Part shown: positions 16,980 through 26,302 of the stretch, piece by piece
Layout: the number at the start of each line of letters is the position of its first letter
Position numbering within the stretch: position 1 is the stretch's first letter
Program-made: the position numbers and the translations under genes
Assembly: GCA_937958675.1 (NCBI GenBank)
Contig: CALGND010000067.1
Span: 19,080-83,079, forward strand
Direction: 5' to 3'
DNA: 64,000 nt
Origin: an uncultured Granulosicoccaceae bacterium
Lineage (GTDB): Bacteria; Pseudomonadota; Gammaproteobacteria; Granulosicoccales; Granulosicoccaceae
Notes under the pieces: generated by a model
Seen by the model: the letters and a program-made list of their open reading frames with translations, nothing else
Databases searched by the model: none
Told to the model about the DNA's origin: nothing

Positions 16980-19248
16980 TGTCTTCAATTACTGTGGTTT
17001 GTGTTTTGATCAAGCCATGATCAGCCAGTGTTAGTTTGGCCTGTTCGTAACCGATATCGCTTATACGTTGGTAGCTCTTAAAATCCAGTAATGCTACTGC
17101 ACTCACGTCTGGTTCGATGAGCACATCCAAAAGCGCTTTGGTTTCATTGAGTCTAAGAATACTTTTGATATCTGTGGATCGCAGCAGTGTTTCGGCGATT
17201 CGCGGTACTTTCATGCGCGGCCGGAACGGATTAAGGCGACTTAGTAACGCTTGCCAGCCTGATAATGAAGTACCGTAATCATACTCTGCTCGTAACTCGG
17301 CAATTTGGCTCACATTGACGCCAATAATGTTACCGCTGCCACCGAGTTTGTCGTGCATCACATCCACTGGAAAAGTGTTTAACACTGCGCCATCTATCAG
17401 TAACATTTCGCTGTTTATCGGCACTGGGGAGAATATCCCTGGCAGAGAAATAGTACTACGTACTACGTGCCACAACTCACCACTATCATGAAGAACTTCT
17501 TCACCGTCGTAGAGATTCGACGATACGGCAAAAAATGGAATCCATAGATCTTCTATGCGTTGGTCGCCATAGACGGTTTTGCAAAAGTGTGTAAGTTTTG
17601 CAGATTTCATGAGTGAGGTGATAGGCAGGGTGTAATCAAACAGTGCTTTTTTACTGGCGAAGGTTTTTGAAAGCTCGTAAATTGAATCAGTTTTTTGTTC
17701 CATTGCCATTGATGCGCCGAGCAGGCCACCCATGCTTGAGCCGCCGATATAATCGATCTCAATTCCTTCTTCTTCTATCAGTTTTTGTACGCCTAGATGA
17801 GCGTAACCTCGCGCACCGCCACCACTAAACACGATGCCTCGAGCGTTGCCACACAGCCGTCTAGCCAATCGAGCAGTGTGTTGGCTATCGCCCATTCGTA
17901 CATGATAATGCGCGTGTAGATTACGTTTTTCTAGCCACTTGATGGTGCCGACAGGTTGTTCGGTGTCGCTGGAGTGCAGTAGTACTAATTCAACTCTCGG
18001 TTGATGATGATCCTCAGCAAAGTGTGATTTCAACGCCATCTCGATATCACGTAATTCTGAGGTGTTACCGTCTGCGTTTGCTACCAGCAAAACGCGATCT
18101 GCGCGGTTAACGCAACGCCTGGACCAGGCAGTCCATTCGCGATTTGCCACATAGATCATTTGCTTATAAGTGTTTTCTTTATCGTCCAACCATTCTGTTA
18201 TTGCTGAATTGAATGGATCGTCAAATCGTGTTTGTGCGGCGCCTGTCTTGCCGTAGAGTGTGTCAAAGCCTCTGGCATGCAAAACCATTGGGTCGCCCTC
18301 ACACTTGAGTTGGCCTTTTAGTTGGTTCAGAAATCGGCGCAATGGTAAGCGTTTATCCATGGGGATAACAGCGAAGGTTTGATCCGCTTTGCTAACGCCA
18401 CTAGTGCGCGTATTTTCGATATGACGCTGTACGATCAACTTTGATAACGACATTAGCATGTCAGGCTTTTGTACGATTAGCTCATTAAATAAGCTTTTGC
18501 GTAAGAAGGCGACTGATGATTCGCGCATAGCGAATACACTGGCGCTTCTTGGTGTATCAGTGAGCAATGCCAGCTCGCCAACCGTTTCAGGTGCGCGTAC
18601 TTCGGCAAGTGATAAACGCTTCCCGTCTGGCAATAATGTTTCGACGGAAAGCCTGCCTGACACCACGATGTGCAAACCATCTGCCTCGTCTCCCTCTCCG
18701 ATAACCAGCTCTCCACTATTGTACTGGCGAATTTCAGTGCCTTCGAGCAAAGAGTTCATTGTGTTGGTTGTGACTTCACCGAATAAATCGAGAAACACTC
18801 GAGATAGCATCACGCGTTGGGATAAATCTGCTGCGGTGTCGTAAACAAGTGCCAGAACTTTTGGGCTAATATCGACAAGAAGCTCAAAAGCGAAGCGCGG
18901 AAATTTGGCGAGTTTGGTTGTTTTGGCCGCAACTGCGGTAACAAGATATAAGCCGCCATTTAGTACTGCAAAATCACCAGCTGTTTCGCCCTTGGTGCGT
19001 GAATGTAAGTAGAAGCCTTCGCCGTCTTTGCTGCCTGGCATAAATAAGCTGATTTCACCGCTCATCACCAGGTATAAATTTTCGGATTGCTTGCCTTCAG
19101 AAAAAAGCACTTCGCCTTCATCTAAATCTCGAAATGAAATGTGAGATGCGAGAGTGCTCCAACGTTCGTTGTCGATATCCTGAACAAAAGGCATCTTTCT
19201 CAATTGCTTGAGTAATCTTGCTTCTGAATTTAGCGGATTTAGTGACAT
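16927..19248 (-). CDS. cNMP-binding patatin-like phospholipase (NTE-like)
   Basis: 773 residues. Two cyclic-nucleotide-binding folds lie at about 20-135 and 155-275 (GELALLTDTPRSASVFA is a clear phosphate cassette). A linker of about 180 residues follows. The C-terminal patatin domain has the oxyanion-hole motif SGGGARG (475-481), the nucleophile Ser505 in GSSMG and the catalytic Asp619 in DGA. Such proteins resemble neuropathy target esterase and hydrolyse lysophospholipids at the membrane, under control of cNMP or a partner. It starts three bases after the Rieske gene ends and is likely in one operon with it. Its 3' end overlaps the ankyrin gene tail to tail. Confidence 0.9.
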   Translation of the reverse strand: MSLNPLNSEARLLKQLRKMPFVQDIDNERWSTLASHISFRDLDEGEVLFSEGKQSENLYLVMSGEISLFMPGSKDGEGFYLHSRTKGETAGDFAVLNGGLYLVTAVAAKTTKLAKFPRFAFELLVDISPKVLALVYDTAADLSQRVMLSRVFLDLFGEVTTNTMNSLLEGTEIRQYNSGELVIGEGDEADGLHIVVSGRLSVETLLPDGKRLSLAEVRAPETVGELALLTDTPRSASVFAMRESSVAFLRKSLFNELIVQKPDMLMSLSKLIVQRHIENTRTSGVSKADQTFAVIPMDKRLPLRRFLNQLKGQLKCEGDPMVLHARGFDTLYGKTGAAQTRFDDPFNSAITEWLDDKENTYKQMIYVANREWTAWSRRCVNRADRVLLVANADGNTSELRDIEMALKSHFAEDHHQPRVELVLLHSSDTEQPVGTIKWLEKRNLHAHYHVRMGDSQHTARLARRLCGNARGIVFSGGGARGYAHLGVQKLIEEEGIEIDYIGGSSMGGLLGASMAMEQKTDSIYELSKTFASKKALFDYTLPITSLMKSAKLTHFCKTVYGDQRIEDLWIPFFAVSSNLYDGEEVLHDSGELWHVVRSTISLPGIFSPVPINSEMLLIDGAVLNTFPVDVMHDKLGGSGNIIGVNVSQIAELRAEYDYGTSLSGWQALLSRLNPFRPRMKVPRIAETLLRSTDIKSILRLNETKALLDVLIEPDVSAVALLDFKSYQRISDIGYEQAKLTLADHGLIKTQTTVIEDIIESDQLPLELPATGST

Positions 19249-19251
19249 GAG

Positions 19252-19938
19252 TTAGCAGCGTATTCGTTGTTGGGAAAATCTATCGGCAGGTGTGGCAACG
19301 GTTGTTTCACCGGCTGGCTGCCAAACGTCGGTAACCTTGTATTCCATTGCAAGTCTAAAACCAAATTTATCCAAAAAACGTTTGTATTGGTCTTCGCCAA
19401 TACTACCGATTGCTGAAATATTTCCATTAGATTCTTGTTGCAGTTCTATTGCAGCCAATGGCATTGGAGCGGGGCCAGACAGTACTCGACCAGCATCTGC
19501 TGGATCATAGACACTGTGTTCGGAGCAGCAACTTATAAGTTGTGTTCTGGATTGTGCTTCACCTTTGCGGTCGAAAAAATTGACGACGTCTGATCGGTAG
19601 TTAATGTGGCTCACCGGTTTTGCTGGGTGTGACATCTTGTGGCTGCAAATTGCCGAGAAGGCAACGATGGATTGATCATCGCCAATTCCACCGGGCCAGC
19701 TATCTGTTGCACTAGCTTGTGTAGACAGGCGTAATAAAAAACAGGGAGTGGAGACATACGGGTAGCTAAAGATCAATGACTCTCCAGCTTTGAGCATTTT
19801 GATATTAACTGGCGTTTGATCTGCCAACACTATCGCTGATTTGGTATATTTTTTTGTCGTATCGTCAGCATGGGCGTGCAAGCTGGCTGCGCCAGCAACT
19901 AGCCCTGTACAAAGCTTTGTGAAGTGTCTTCTTTCCAT
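19252..19938 (-). CDS. Exported Rieske [2Fe-2S] protein
   Basis: 228 residues. The N-terminus MERRHFTKLCTGLVAGAA looks like a Tat signal. The Rieske ligands are Cys98-x-His100 (ICSHKMSH) and Cys138-x2-His141 (CCSEHSVYDP), followed by the typical GP loop (LSGPAPMPLAAIEL). It is a periplasmic electron-transfer protein that is not part of a cytochrome bc1 set: no petB or petC lies here. The C-terminal 40 residues are a poorly conserved tail. It lies between DUF3047 and the patatin gene, all on the minus strand. The redox partner is unknown. Confidence 0.85.
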   Translation of the reverse strand: MERRHFTKLCTGLVAGAASLHAHADDTTKKYTKSAIVLADQTPVNIKMLKAGESLIFSYPYVSTPCFLLRLSTQASATDSWPGGIGDDQSIVAFSAICSHKMSHPAKPVSHINYRSDVVNFFDRKGEAQSRTQLISCCSEHSVYDPADAGRVLSGPAPMPLAAIELQQESNGNISAIGSIGEDQYKRFLDKFGFRLAMEYKVTDVWQPAGETTVATPADRFSQQRIRC

Positions 19939-20037
19939 CGCTCATATCCGTCGTTGGGTCCGTCGTTCGGTTGCCGTGGGTACAGGCCGGGCTTGGTTTA
20001 GCAATATGGGATTAGCTTAGAAGAAGTGTACACTGAC

Positions 20038-20724
20038 TTATTGCCCGTTGCTAAACTCGATTGCACCAAAATGTGCCACCGCTGATAGTCCTGTGTTATC
20101 AGCGTCTACCATTACTGCTACACCGTTTAGCGACTTTATGTCAACGTCAAATAGTTCAGCAAAATCATCGGCCACATTGCGTGTTTCGTATTGCCAACTC
20201 CCCGCCAATGTGTTCCCACTTTGTACAGCAATCATTTTAGACTTTGTCGTATAAGGACTATCCCAGCTCTCATCTTTTGGGGTATTTGACGCCCATACAT
20301 AGTTAATTGCATAACTTTGCCACGGCAGAAAACCGTGTCGATAGACAACGTAAACCCGAGCCGGAAAATCATCACCCTCACGAGTTCGTTCGTCAGTGCC
20401 TTCAAACACGCTGTCTATTTTCCAGTGCCAGGAAAGAAGGGGAGTGGCCGATAGAGAGACTTCGAATTCTTTATATAGTAGTGAGGCACTGGCCTTAGCG
20501 CTTCCCTTCAACACGCTAACGCCGTTATCGCTTGTTAGTTGGTATTGTGTATTGCCGACAAAGGAATGTTCCTTCCAAAGCGCTAGAGAAGTATCGGCAA
20601 AGGGTTGTAATGTCGAGGCATGTAATTTTACGTCGGCCACAGCGAACGCGTTGGCTGATAGCAATAGCCAAGCAACACTACTGAGTAGGCTTGTACCGAG
20701 TCTTGAAATATCTTTTTTGCTCAT
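20038..20724 (-). CDS. DUF3047 exported protein
   Basis: 228 residues with a signal peptide (LLSSVAWLLLSANAFA). It matches DUF3047: LLSWHWKIDSVFEG, ARVYVVYRHGF, NYVWASNTPKDESWDSPYT and VNVMVDADNT-like GVAVMVDADNTGLSA near the C-terminus. The predicted fold is an all-beta jelly-roll-like periplasmic domain. No enzyme motif is seen, and the family has no known function that I can name. It probably begins a minus-strand operon with the Rieske and patatin genes; the intergenic gap to the Rieske gene is 99 bp. Confidence 0.8.
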   Translation of the reverse strand: MSKKDISRLGTSLLSSVAWLLLSANAFAVADVKLHASTLQPFADTSLALWKEHSFVGNTQYQLTSDNGVSVLKGSAKASASLLYKEFEVSLSATPLLSWHWKIDSVFEGTDERTREGDDFPARVYVVYRHGFLPWQSYAINYVWASNTPKDESWDSPYTTKSKMIAVQSGNTLAGSWQYETRNVADDFAELFDVDIKSLNGVAVMVDADNTGLSAVAHFGAIEFSNGQ

Positions 20725-20929
20725 AATTGTTGGTCAGTCTACTGGCTAGTTGGTTCAGCTGGCAGCAGCAGAGCGTGATGTTCATTGTGCCATTGAGGAG
20801 TCCTAGCCGATTTATGGGCATTATTCAGGCCGTTAAGGTGCCTAAGTCGGTGGGTTTACCCTCCTGTGAATCCATTTGAGGTGTAAAAAGCGTAAAATAA
20901 GGGCATCCCAAACCGGTTTCGTATCCTAC

Positions 20930-21952
20930 ATGGTTAACACAAAGGCGCAAAGACGCTTCCTGATATGTGCGCTTAGCACGGTCGTGATCATTTATATGCT
21001 GATTTTGGTAGGCGGGATTGTGCGCGCAACTGGGGCAGGAATGGGATGCCCGGACTGGCCTACTTGTTTCGGGCAGTGGATACCGCCCACTAGCGAAGCT
21101 CAATTACCCGCTAATTACCAAACTATTTATGCCGATCGTGGCTATGCTGAAACCACCTTCAATTTGCGTAAAACCTGGACGGAGTATCTAAATCGTCTAT
21201 TGGGTGTGTTTACTGGCTTCGCCATACTCGTAACGCTGTTGTTCTCCAGTGGGTACAGACGATCTGATAAGCCTGTGTTCTATTTGTCGCTTGCTGGTTT
21301 CATCTTAGTTGCAGTGCAGGGTTGGCTGGGGTCGCGAGTGGTCGCTAGCAACCTACACCCGGGAATGATTACCTTGCATATGTTGCTTGCACAAGTGATC
21401 GTGTGTTTGATCATCATGGCCTGTATACGAGCATATCGGCACAAGATTGATCGCACAGCAATCCTTAATTTACCAGCGGCTATTTACCCGTTGATGTGGT
21501 TTGCAATGATTGCAGGCCTAGCACAACTGTTGATTGGCACCCAAGTACGTGAAGAAATCGATTTAATGGCAAAACAAAGCAACTATCTGAACCGCCATTT
21601 ATGGATTGATAATTTACCGTTAATTTTTAGCGTGCATAAGTATCTGTCAATACCCGTGGTGGTGCTAAATTTGTGGTTTGCCTATCGTATTCGCGGATCG
21701 CAAGCGTCCTCTCTATTGTCGTCCTTGGCTTTGCTTCTTATCGGCTTGGTAGTGGGTACTGCGATAATGGGCATGTCTATGGAAAGGCTAAATCTTCCCA
21801 TGTTCGCACAACCGCTTCACCTGTGGTTCGCATCACTGATTCTGGGGGTTCAGTTCGCAATCTATTTGATTATGAGACAAGGCCGCTCCTCATCAGAGAT
21901 CGCCCAACCAGATCGCTCCGACCCGGTCAACGCTGGGCAGTATCCAGCCTGA
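20930..21952 (+). CDS. Heme A synthase, COX15/CtaA family
   Basis: About 340 residues from ATG 20930; the frame is open back to TTG 20876. There are eight predicted membrane helices. The conserved GGIVRATGAGMGCPDWP segment follows the first helix, and TTFNLRKTWTEYLNRLLG carries the conserved Glu-Tyr-x-Asn-Arg. Haem ligand His residues are in LHPGMITLHMLLAQ and, in the second half, SVHKY and QPLHLW. The enzyme oxidises haem O to haem A for cytochrome oxidases. No ctaB or cox genes lie next to it here, so the rest of the pathway is elsewhere. Confidence 0.9.
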   Translation: MVNTKAQRRFLICALSTVVIIYMLILVGGIVRATGAGMGCPDWPTCFGQWIPPTSEAQLPANYQTIYADRGYAETTFNLRKTWTEYLNRLLGVFTGFAILVTLLFSSGYRRSDKPVFYLSLAGFILVAVQGWLGSRVVASNLHPGMITLHMLLAQVIVCLIIMACIRAYRHKIDRTAILNLPAAIYPLMWFAMIAGLAQLLIGTQVREEIDLMAKQSNYLNRHLWIDNLPLIFSVHKYLSIPVVVLNLWFAYRIRGSQASSLLSSLALLLIGLVVGTAIMGMSMERLNLPMFAQPLHLWFASLILGVQFAIYLIMRQGRSSSEIAQPDRSDPVNAGQYPA

Positions 21953-22066
21953 CTTGCAAACCAATGCTTAATTGATTAAGTTGTAGGTGTCGCCAGGAAG
22001 GCGCAACCGCAACGCACCGGCCTCCGTGGCCCGGCCATGCGGTCAGCAATAACAAGGAGGTTGCTT

Positions 22067-22504
22067 ATGAGCAACGATCGTCATGCATCACTTAGTCGCT
22101 TGTTTACAATTGGCGAGACTGCGTTTGCGATAGCGTTCGCTACAGCATTTATCGTAATGGCAATATTCGTCCCGACAGCGTCCGCTGCCGAGCAGTTAAA
22201 TATCAACCATGCGACAGCATCGCAAATTGAATCGCGATTGCCTGGTATAGGCAAAGTTAAAGCACAAGCGATTGTCGACTACAGAAATCAAAATGGTCCA
22301 TTTGTTAGGCCTGAGCAATTGCTGAATATCAAAGGTGTGGGGCCACATACACTTGACCGAATCCGCCTGCTGATTAGCTTTGATGGCGTAGGTGCGCAGT
22401 TTTTTTCAAAGCTGGGACAACAGGATCTCACTGATAGGGACCGTGCAATACGCCAACACATAAAACGAATTGTGACCCGGGCCAAGCAGGCCGCAACGCA
22501 GTAG
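22067..22504 (+). CDS. ComEA-type helix-hairpin-helix DNA-binding protein
   Basis: 145 residues from ATG 22067, which has a perfect AAGGAGG six bases upstream; the frame also opens at 22037. A membrane anchor or signal (FAIAFATAFIVMAIFVPTASA) is followed by the helix-hairpin-helix domain: LNINHATASQIESRLPGIG, AQAIVDYRNQNGPF and LLNIKGVGPHTLDRIR. This ComEA-like domain binds DNA in the periplasm and is used in natural transformation. The C-terminal 45 residues are basic and helical. No other competence genes are nearby. Confidence 0.85.
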   Translation: MSNDRHASLSRLFTIGETAFAIAFATAFIVMAIFVPTASAAEQLNINHATASQIESRLPGIGKVKAQAIVDYRNQNGPFVRPEQLLNIKGVGPHTLDRIRLLISFDGVGAQFFSKLGQQDLTDRDRAIRQHIKRIVTRAKQAATQ

Positions 22505-22715
22505 CAAACTCTGTGGTCGTTTATTGACGCTGCACTCTATCCAGCCTGAAAACAACTCACGCTTAACACTGTTGGTGCGCGATTGTTTAGGTGTTGTTTG
22601 GTAGATGATGGATGCAAGCGGTGGCCGTCAATTATAAAACGGTGCGAAAGTTGCTTTGTTACATAGTGCGAAGTTTCAAGATCGTCAGCGATGATGTTTT
22701 TGCTGTGTCACCCGA

Positions 22716-24668
22716 GTGGGAATAGTGGCAAATAGCCTAAAATTCAATAACGATAATAGCGTCGTTTCACGACTACGACTGACCCTCGGGTTTATCGTTC
22801 TCATGTTATTCGCATCGTATCTGGTTGGTGGGTATTTGCTGAATGATTTGAAAAATTCTCAACAACACGCCATAGAAAACTCTGTTCCGGCTTTATACCA
22901 GGCTCACGATTTCGAAAGCGAGCTTGTAGCGATATCCGAACTAACGTCGATGCTGAGGGGTGTCTCCAATGTCTCGGCGGCAATATCACTGCGAGTTAAA
23001 TTGCTTGCGCACAAAAATCATCTACGCGATCTTATAGATGCAAGCATCATTAAATCCGGTGCTGATGGTTTGCAAGATTCCGTGCGATCGCTTGAATCGT
23101 CGAGCAGAAGGGTGGTCAGCTCCAAGTTAAATATGATCTGGTTGGATGATTCTATGCGAGCCAAGTTGGTTCGCTTGACAGAAATTCGTGAAGAATTTGA
23201 TGGCTGGCTTGAACCACTGTTGCAGCTTGATGAGGCGCCAGTTGCTTCGACGCTGGAAGCAGGCGTTATAAATTTAGCTGCCGCGGACTTTCGAACAAGA
23301 GGGTTGCAAGGTCAGTCTAGTGGCCGAAATCAATTGTTGGAAATATCCCATAGCTTGTCGACTTTGATTGAGATGATCGATACCTTAGCCACTTCTCGTT
23401 TTGTCAATAATCAGAAAAAGACCATTCTTAGTATTAAATCCCAACTGACCGATATTGATCAAGTTCTAGCAAATGTAGCTGATCTAGATACTCGCCGTGC
23501 GTTGGCAAAAATGATTGTTGAGCTGCGAGCCCTAACGATAGGTGATAAAGGCATTATCGAGAGCATCGTGCAGTATGGAGAGAAGAATACCCAGTTTAGA
23601 CAAAATCGCCGAGTTTTATTGGACCAGATTAGCGAAACCTCGAACAAGATAGACGGAATAGTTTTTAATACAGAACAAGAAGTTAAATCAAATACCAATA
23701 AATTTAATAATACGCTTAGTAGAATCGTTCTTATCCTCGGTGTTTTTGGCTTAGGAGTATTTGGCATTATCGTGTTGGTTAAGGTGAATGTGGTGGAGCG
23801 GCAAATCAATAGCCGTATGCGGCGCTTAACATCGGCGGTCGCCGATATTGCCGGTGGTGAGCACGAACGAAAAGTGGATGTATCCGGTGGCGATGAAATA
23901 GGTGCGATGGCAGGTGCGCTCGAAATATTTAAAGAGAACGCTAAGGAGCTGCAACGATCAAATACTGAGCTTGAACAATTTGCGTATGCGGCGTCTCATG
24001 ATCTTAAATCACCACTTCGAGCTATCGAGAGCTTGGCGCGTTGGACCTTGGAGGATTCAGGAGACGAGTTACCAAGCGATGCAAAAGACAACCTCGAAAA
24101 GCTTTTAGTCAGAGCCCATAGGCTTTCGCAGTTACAATCAGACCTGCTTGAATATTCTAAAGTCGGTAAGCCCGATGAAAGTATTGAAGAGGTTGATTTC
24201 GATCGTATGGTGGAGGATTTGGCTGGAATACTAGACCCTGATCAACATTTTAGTATACACGTGGCTCGAGCCCCAATTGGCGTGTCCACCCAAATCGTGC
24301 CACTAAGACAAATACTGCTTAACTTAATCACTAATGCGATGAAGCACCATGATCTTGAATTTGGCACGATCGAGATCACCGCTGACTTGGTAGGCGACAG
24401 GCTGCGAATTTCAATCGAAGATGATGGTCCGGGTATCGCCATCGAATATCAAGAACGTGTTTTTGGCTTGTTTGAAAAACTGGAATCTAACGACAAAGTT
24501 GAAGGCAGCGGCTTAGGTCTGTCGATGGTTAAGAAGATGATTGAAAGATCCAACGGTTCAATCGCAGTGGTGTCCGATCCAAGTAAACATCGTGGTGCCA
24601 AGTTTATATTTGATTGGCCGATTACTGAATCTCATCTTATGTCAGAAAAAATAGCGGTTGGCTTTTAG
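22716..24668 (+). CDS. Membrane histidine kinase with phytochrome-like HisKA
   Basis: 650 residues from GTG 22716 (GTG 22725 is an alternative). Two membrane helices (about 22-47 and 335-358) enclose a periplasmic helical region of about 290 residues. A HAMP domain follows, then a HisKA box FAYAASHDLKSPLRAIE with His428. The HATPase has LLNLITNAMKH, DDGPGI and GSGLGLSM. The FAYAASHDLKSPL type box is common in phytochrome-like kinases, but no GAF or PHY domain is present, so the sensor is a helical periplasmic bundle instead. The next gene encodes a Rcp1-like stand-alone receiver, a likely partner. Confidence 0.9.
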   Translation: MGIVANSLKFNNDNSVVSRLRLTLGFIVLMLFASYLVGGYLLNDLKNSQQHAIENSVPALYQAHDFESELVAISELTSMLRGVSNVSAAISLRVKLLAHKNHLRDLIDASIIKSGADGLQDSVRSLESSSRRVVSSKLNMIWLDDSMRAKLVRLTEIREEFDGWLEPLLQLDEAPVASTLEAGVINLAAADFRTRGLQGQSSGRNQLLEISHSLSTLIEMIDTLATSRFVNNQKKTILSIKSQLTDIDQVLANVADLDTRRALAKMIVELRALTIGDKGIIESIVQYGEKNTQFRQNRRVLLDQISETSNKIDGIVFNTEQEVKSNTNKFNNTLSRIVLILGVFGLGVFGIIVLVKVNVVERQINSRMRRLTSAVADIAGGEHERKVDVSGGDEIGAMAGALEIFKENAKELQRSNTELEQFAYAASHDLKSPLRAIESLARWTLEDSGDELPSDAKDNLEKLLVRAHRLSQLQSDLLEYSKVGKPDESIEEVDFDRMVEDLAGILDPDQHFSIHVARAPIGVSTQIVPLRQILLNLITNAMKHHDLEFGTIEITADLVGDRLRISIEDDGPGIAIEYQERVFGLFEKLESNDKVEGSGLGLSMVKKMIERSNGSIAVVSDPSKHRGAKFIFDWPITESHLMSEKIAVGF

Positions 24669-24713
24669 GCCTAAATTACTCTCTGACTATCACCGCCTTC
24701 TTACATAACAACT

Positions 24714-25160
24714 ATGAACCTCGAAAGTGAAAAGATGACGAATGCTGTGCGATTTATGTTCGTTGATGATGATGAAATTAGCATCATGGCATTACAGCGT
24801 GGAGTGAAGCAGCTAGAAATTTCTAACACGGTTCAGCTTGCTATGAATGGCGTAGAAGCTATAGCGATTTTAAACGAGGCGATGCTGAGCTATGGTAGCT
24901 TGCCGCCGTATGTAGTTGTGCTAGATCTGAATATGCCTAAAATGGGCGGTTTAGAATTTCTAGAGAAAATTCGCAATAATGAAAATTTTAAAAATCTACT
25001 TGTATTTGTTTTGACAACTTCTGATGCACCGTGTGATATTGCCTCAGCATATGGATATAAGGTTGCTGGCTACATCGTTAAGGATGATTCAAGAAACAGC
25101 TATAAAGAAACCATTGCCATGATAAAAGCTTATTCAGAACTCGTCGTGTTACCGTCTTGA
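24714..25160 (+). CDS. Stand-alone receiver, Rcp1-like
   Basis: 148 residues; a single receiver domain without output domain. Acidic triad residues lie at VDDDE (18-20), the phospho-acceptor is Asp71 in VLDLNMPKMGG, and Lys123 lies in YIVKDD. It resembles the Rcp1 family of receivers found next to phytochrome-type kinases. It begins 45 bp after the kinase gene on the same strand, which supports a cognate pair. It may act by binding a partner protein. It overlaps the next minus-strand gene by 31 bp at their 3' ends. Confidence 0.9.
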   Translation: MNLESEKMTNAVRFMFVDDDEISIMALQRGVKQLEISNTVQLAMNGVEAIAILNEAMLSYGSLPPYVVVLDLNMPKMGGLEFLEKIRNNENFKNLLVFVLTTSDAPCDIASAYGYKVAGYIVKDDSRNSYKETIAMIKAYSELVVLPS

Positions 25161-25522
25161 TTACATAGGTTGACTAAGTAACCGGGTGAGGAAACCACCT
25201 CTTTGAGTAAAAACTGAGCGCCTAAGGTGTCTACTTGAAGTGACACGGCGTCAGGGATGGAAGAGTTGGAAGTGAGGTAGATGTTGGTCTTGTCCAGCTT
25301 TGTATTGCCAGCCAAACGTTCGATAAATTCAATACCAGTGGCGTCAGGCATGCGATAGTCGACGAAAAGATGTCTAGGCTGATGCAATTGTAAAAATTCA
25401 TATGCTTCGTCGGTGTATTCGAAACACTTAATCTGATAGGTGGTTTTACGAAGCGCCCGAATCATGATCTCGTGCTCAATCGTGTCGTCGTCTACTGCGA
25501 TAATGTCGTAATCCAATTGCAT
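25130..25522 (-). CDS. Stand-alone receiver domain protein
   Basis: 130 residues; only a receiver domain. The acidic pocket is VDDD (10-13), the phospho-acceptor is Asp55 in FVDYRMPD, Thr84 lies in YLTSN and Lys107 in FLLKE. There is no output domain. It runs opposite to the Rcp1-like receiver and the kinase, and their 3' ends overlap by 31 bp. It could share the same kinase, act as a phosphate sink, or belong to another pathway; the sequence does not decide. Confidence 0.88.
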   Translation of the reverse strand: MQLDYDIIAVDDDTIEHEIMIRALRKTTYQIKCFEYTDEAYEFLQLHQPRHLFVDYRMPDATGIEFIERLAGNTKLDKTNIYLTSNSSIPDAVSLQVDTLGAQFLLKEVVSSPGYLVNLCNQDGNTTSSE

Positions 25523-25591
25523 ACATTTACTCAGTTTATTTTTCGAATTCCATAAAGTTAGACATGCCCCCTTTGCAATGAGTGCACGTAT

Positions 25592-26131
25592 CTAATCGCC
25601 TTCAAAATTACACAGCACATGCACGGGAACATCCATCGCCTCAATTTTTTTGCGCCCGCCGAGTTCAGGTAAATCGACAATAAATGCGGCGCCGACAATG
25701 TCAGCACCTACGCGTCTTAAAAGCTTAATGCCCGCTTCGCATGTTCCTCCTGTCGCGATTAGGTCGTCAACTATAAGTACCCGCTCGTCTTTGTGGAGCG
25801 CATCGTCATGGATTTCCATAGTGTCTTGACCGTACTCCAACTCATATTGCTCCTGCAGCACATTGCCAGGCAGCTTGCCTGATTTTCGTATTGGGACAAA
25901 GCCCAGCGCAAGTTGGTGCGCCACGGCTCCGCCTAGGATAAATCCGCGTGCCTCGAGCGCGACCACCTTGTCAATTTCTAAGCCTGCATAGGGGTGTAGC
26001 AACTTGTCTATCGCTATTCTAAAACCACGTGGGCTGTTAAATAAGGTAGTGACATCCCTGAATTGAATTCCCGGCTTTGGGTAATCTGGAATAGTGCGAA
26101 TGTAGTCTTTCAGGTCGGTGGAATGTTGCAT
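25592..26131 (-). CDS. apt: Adenine phosphoribosyltransferase
   Basis: 179 residues, the usual length. It converts adenine and PRPP to AMP in purine salvage in the cytoplasm. The signature PRPP-binding loop is [13 protein letters not shown] (about residues 116-128). [11 protein letters not shown] and IRKSGKLPG are also typical Apt motifs. There is no signal peptide. It stands alone on the minus strand, divergent from the DUF533 gene; 171 bp lie between them. Confidence 0.95.
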   Translation of the reverse strand: MQHSTDLKDYIRTIPDYPKPGIQFRDVTTLFNSPRGFRIAIDKLLHPYAGLEIDKVVALEARGFILGGAVAHQLALGFVPIRKSGKLPGNVLQEQYELEYGQDTMEIHDDALHKDERVLIVDDLIATGGTCEAGIKLLRRVGADIVGAAFIVDLPELGGRKKIEAMDVPVHVLCNFEGD

Positions 26132-26302
26132 GATTTATAGTGATGTCAGGCTTGGAGTTCTGTTTTGGCTGATTTTTGAACAATCTATCGGTTTTCAGAG
26201 CCAGCGTTTACACGATGATACCGTTGAAGAGGTCTTTGTGGGAAGCCGCATGCATCGCCCGTGATAAAATTGCGACGAACAATCATATTATTGGAGTAGG
26301 AA

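Noticed and set aside
22008..22045. GC-rich ACCGCA/TGCGGT stem before the ComEA-like gene as a riboswitch
   Set aside because: Only short, broken stems form, and no known riboswitch core can be recognised.
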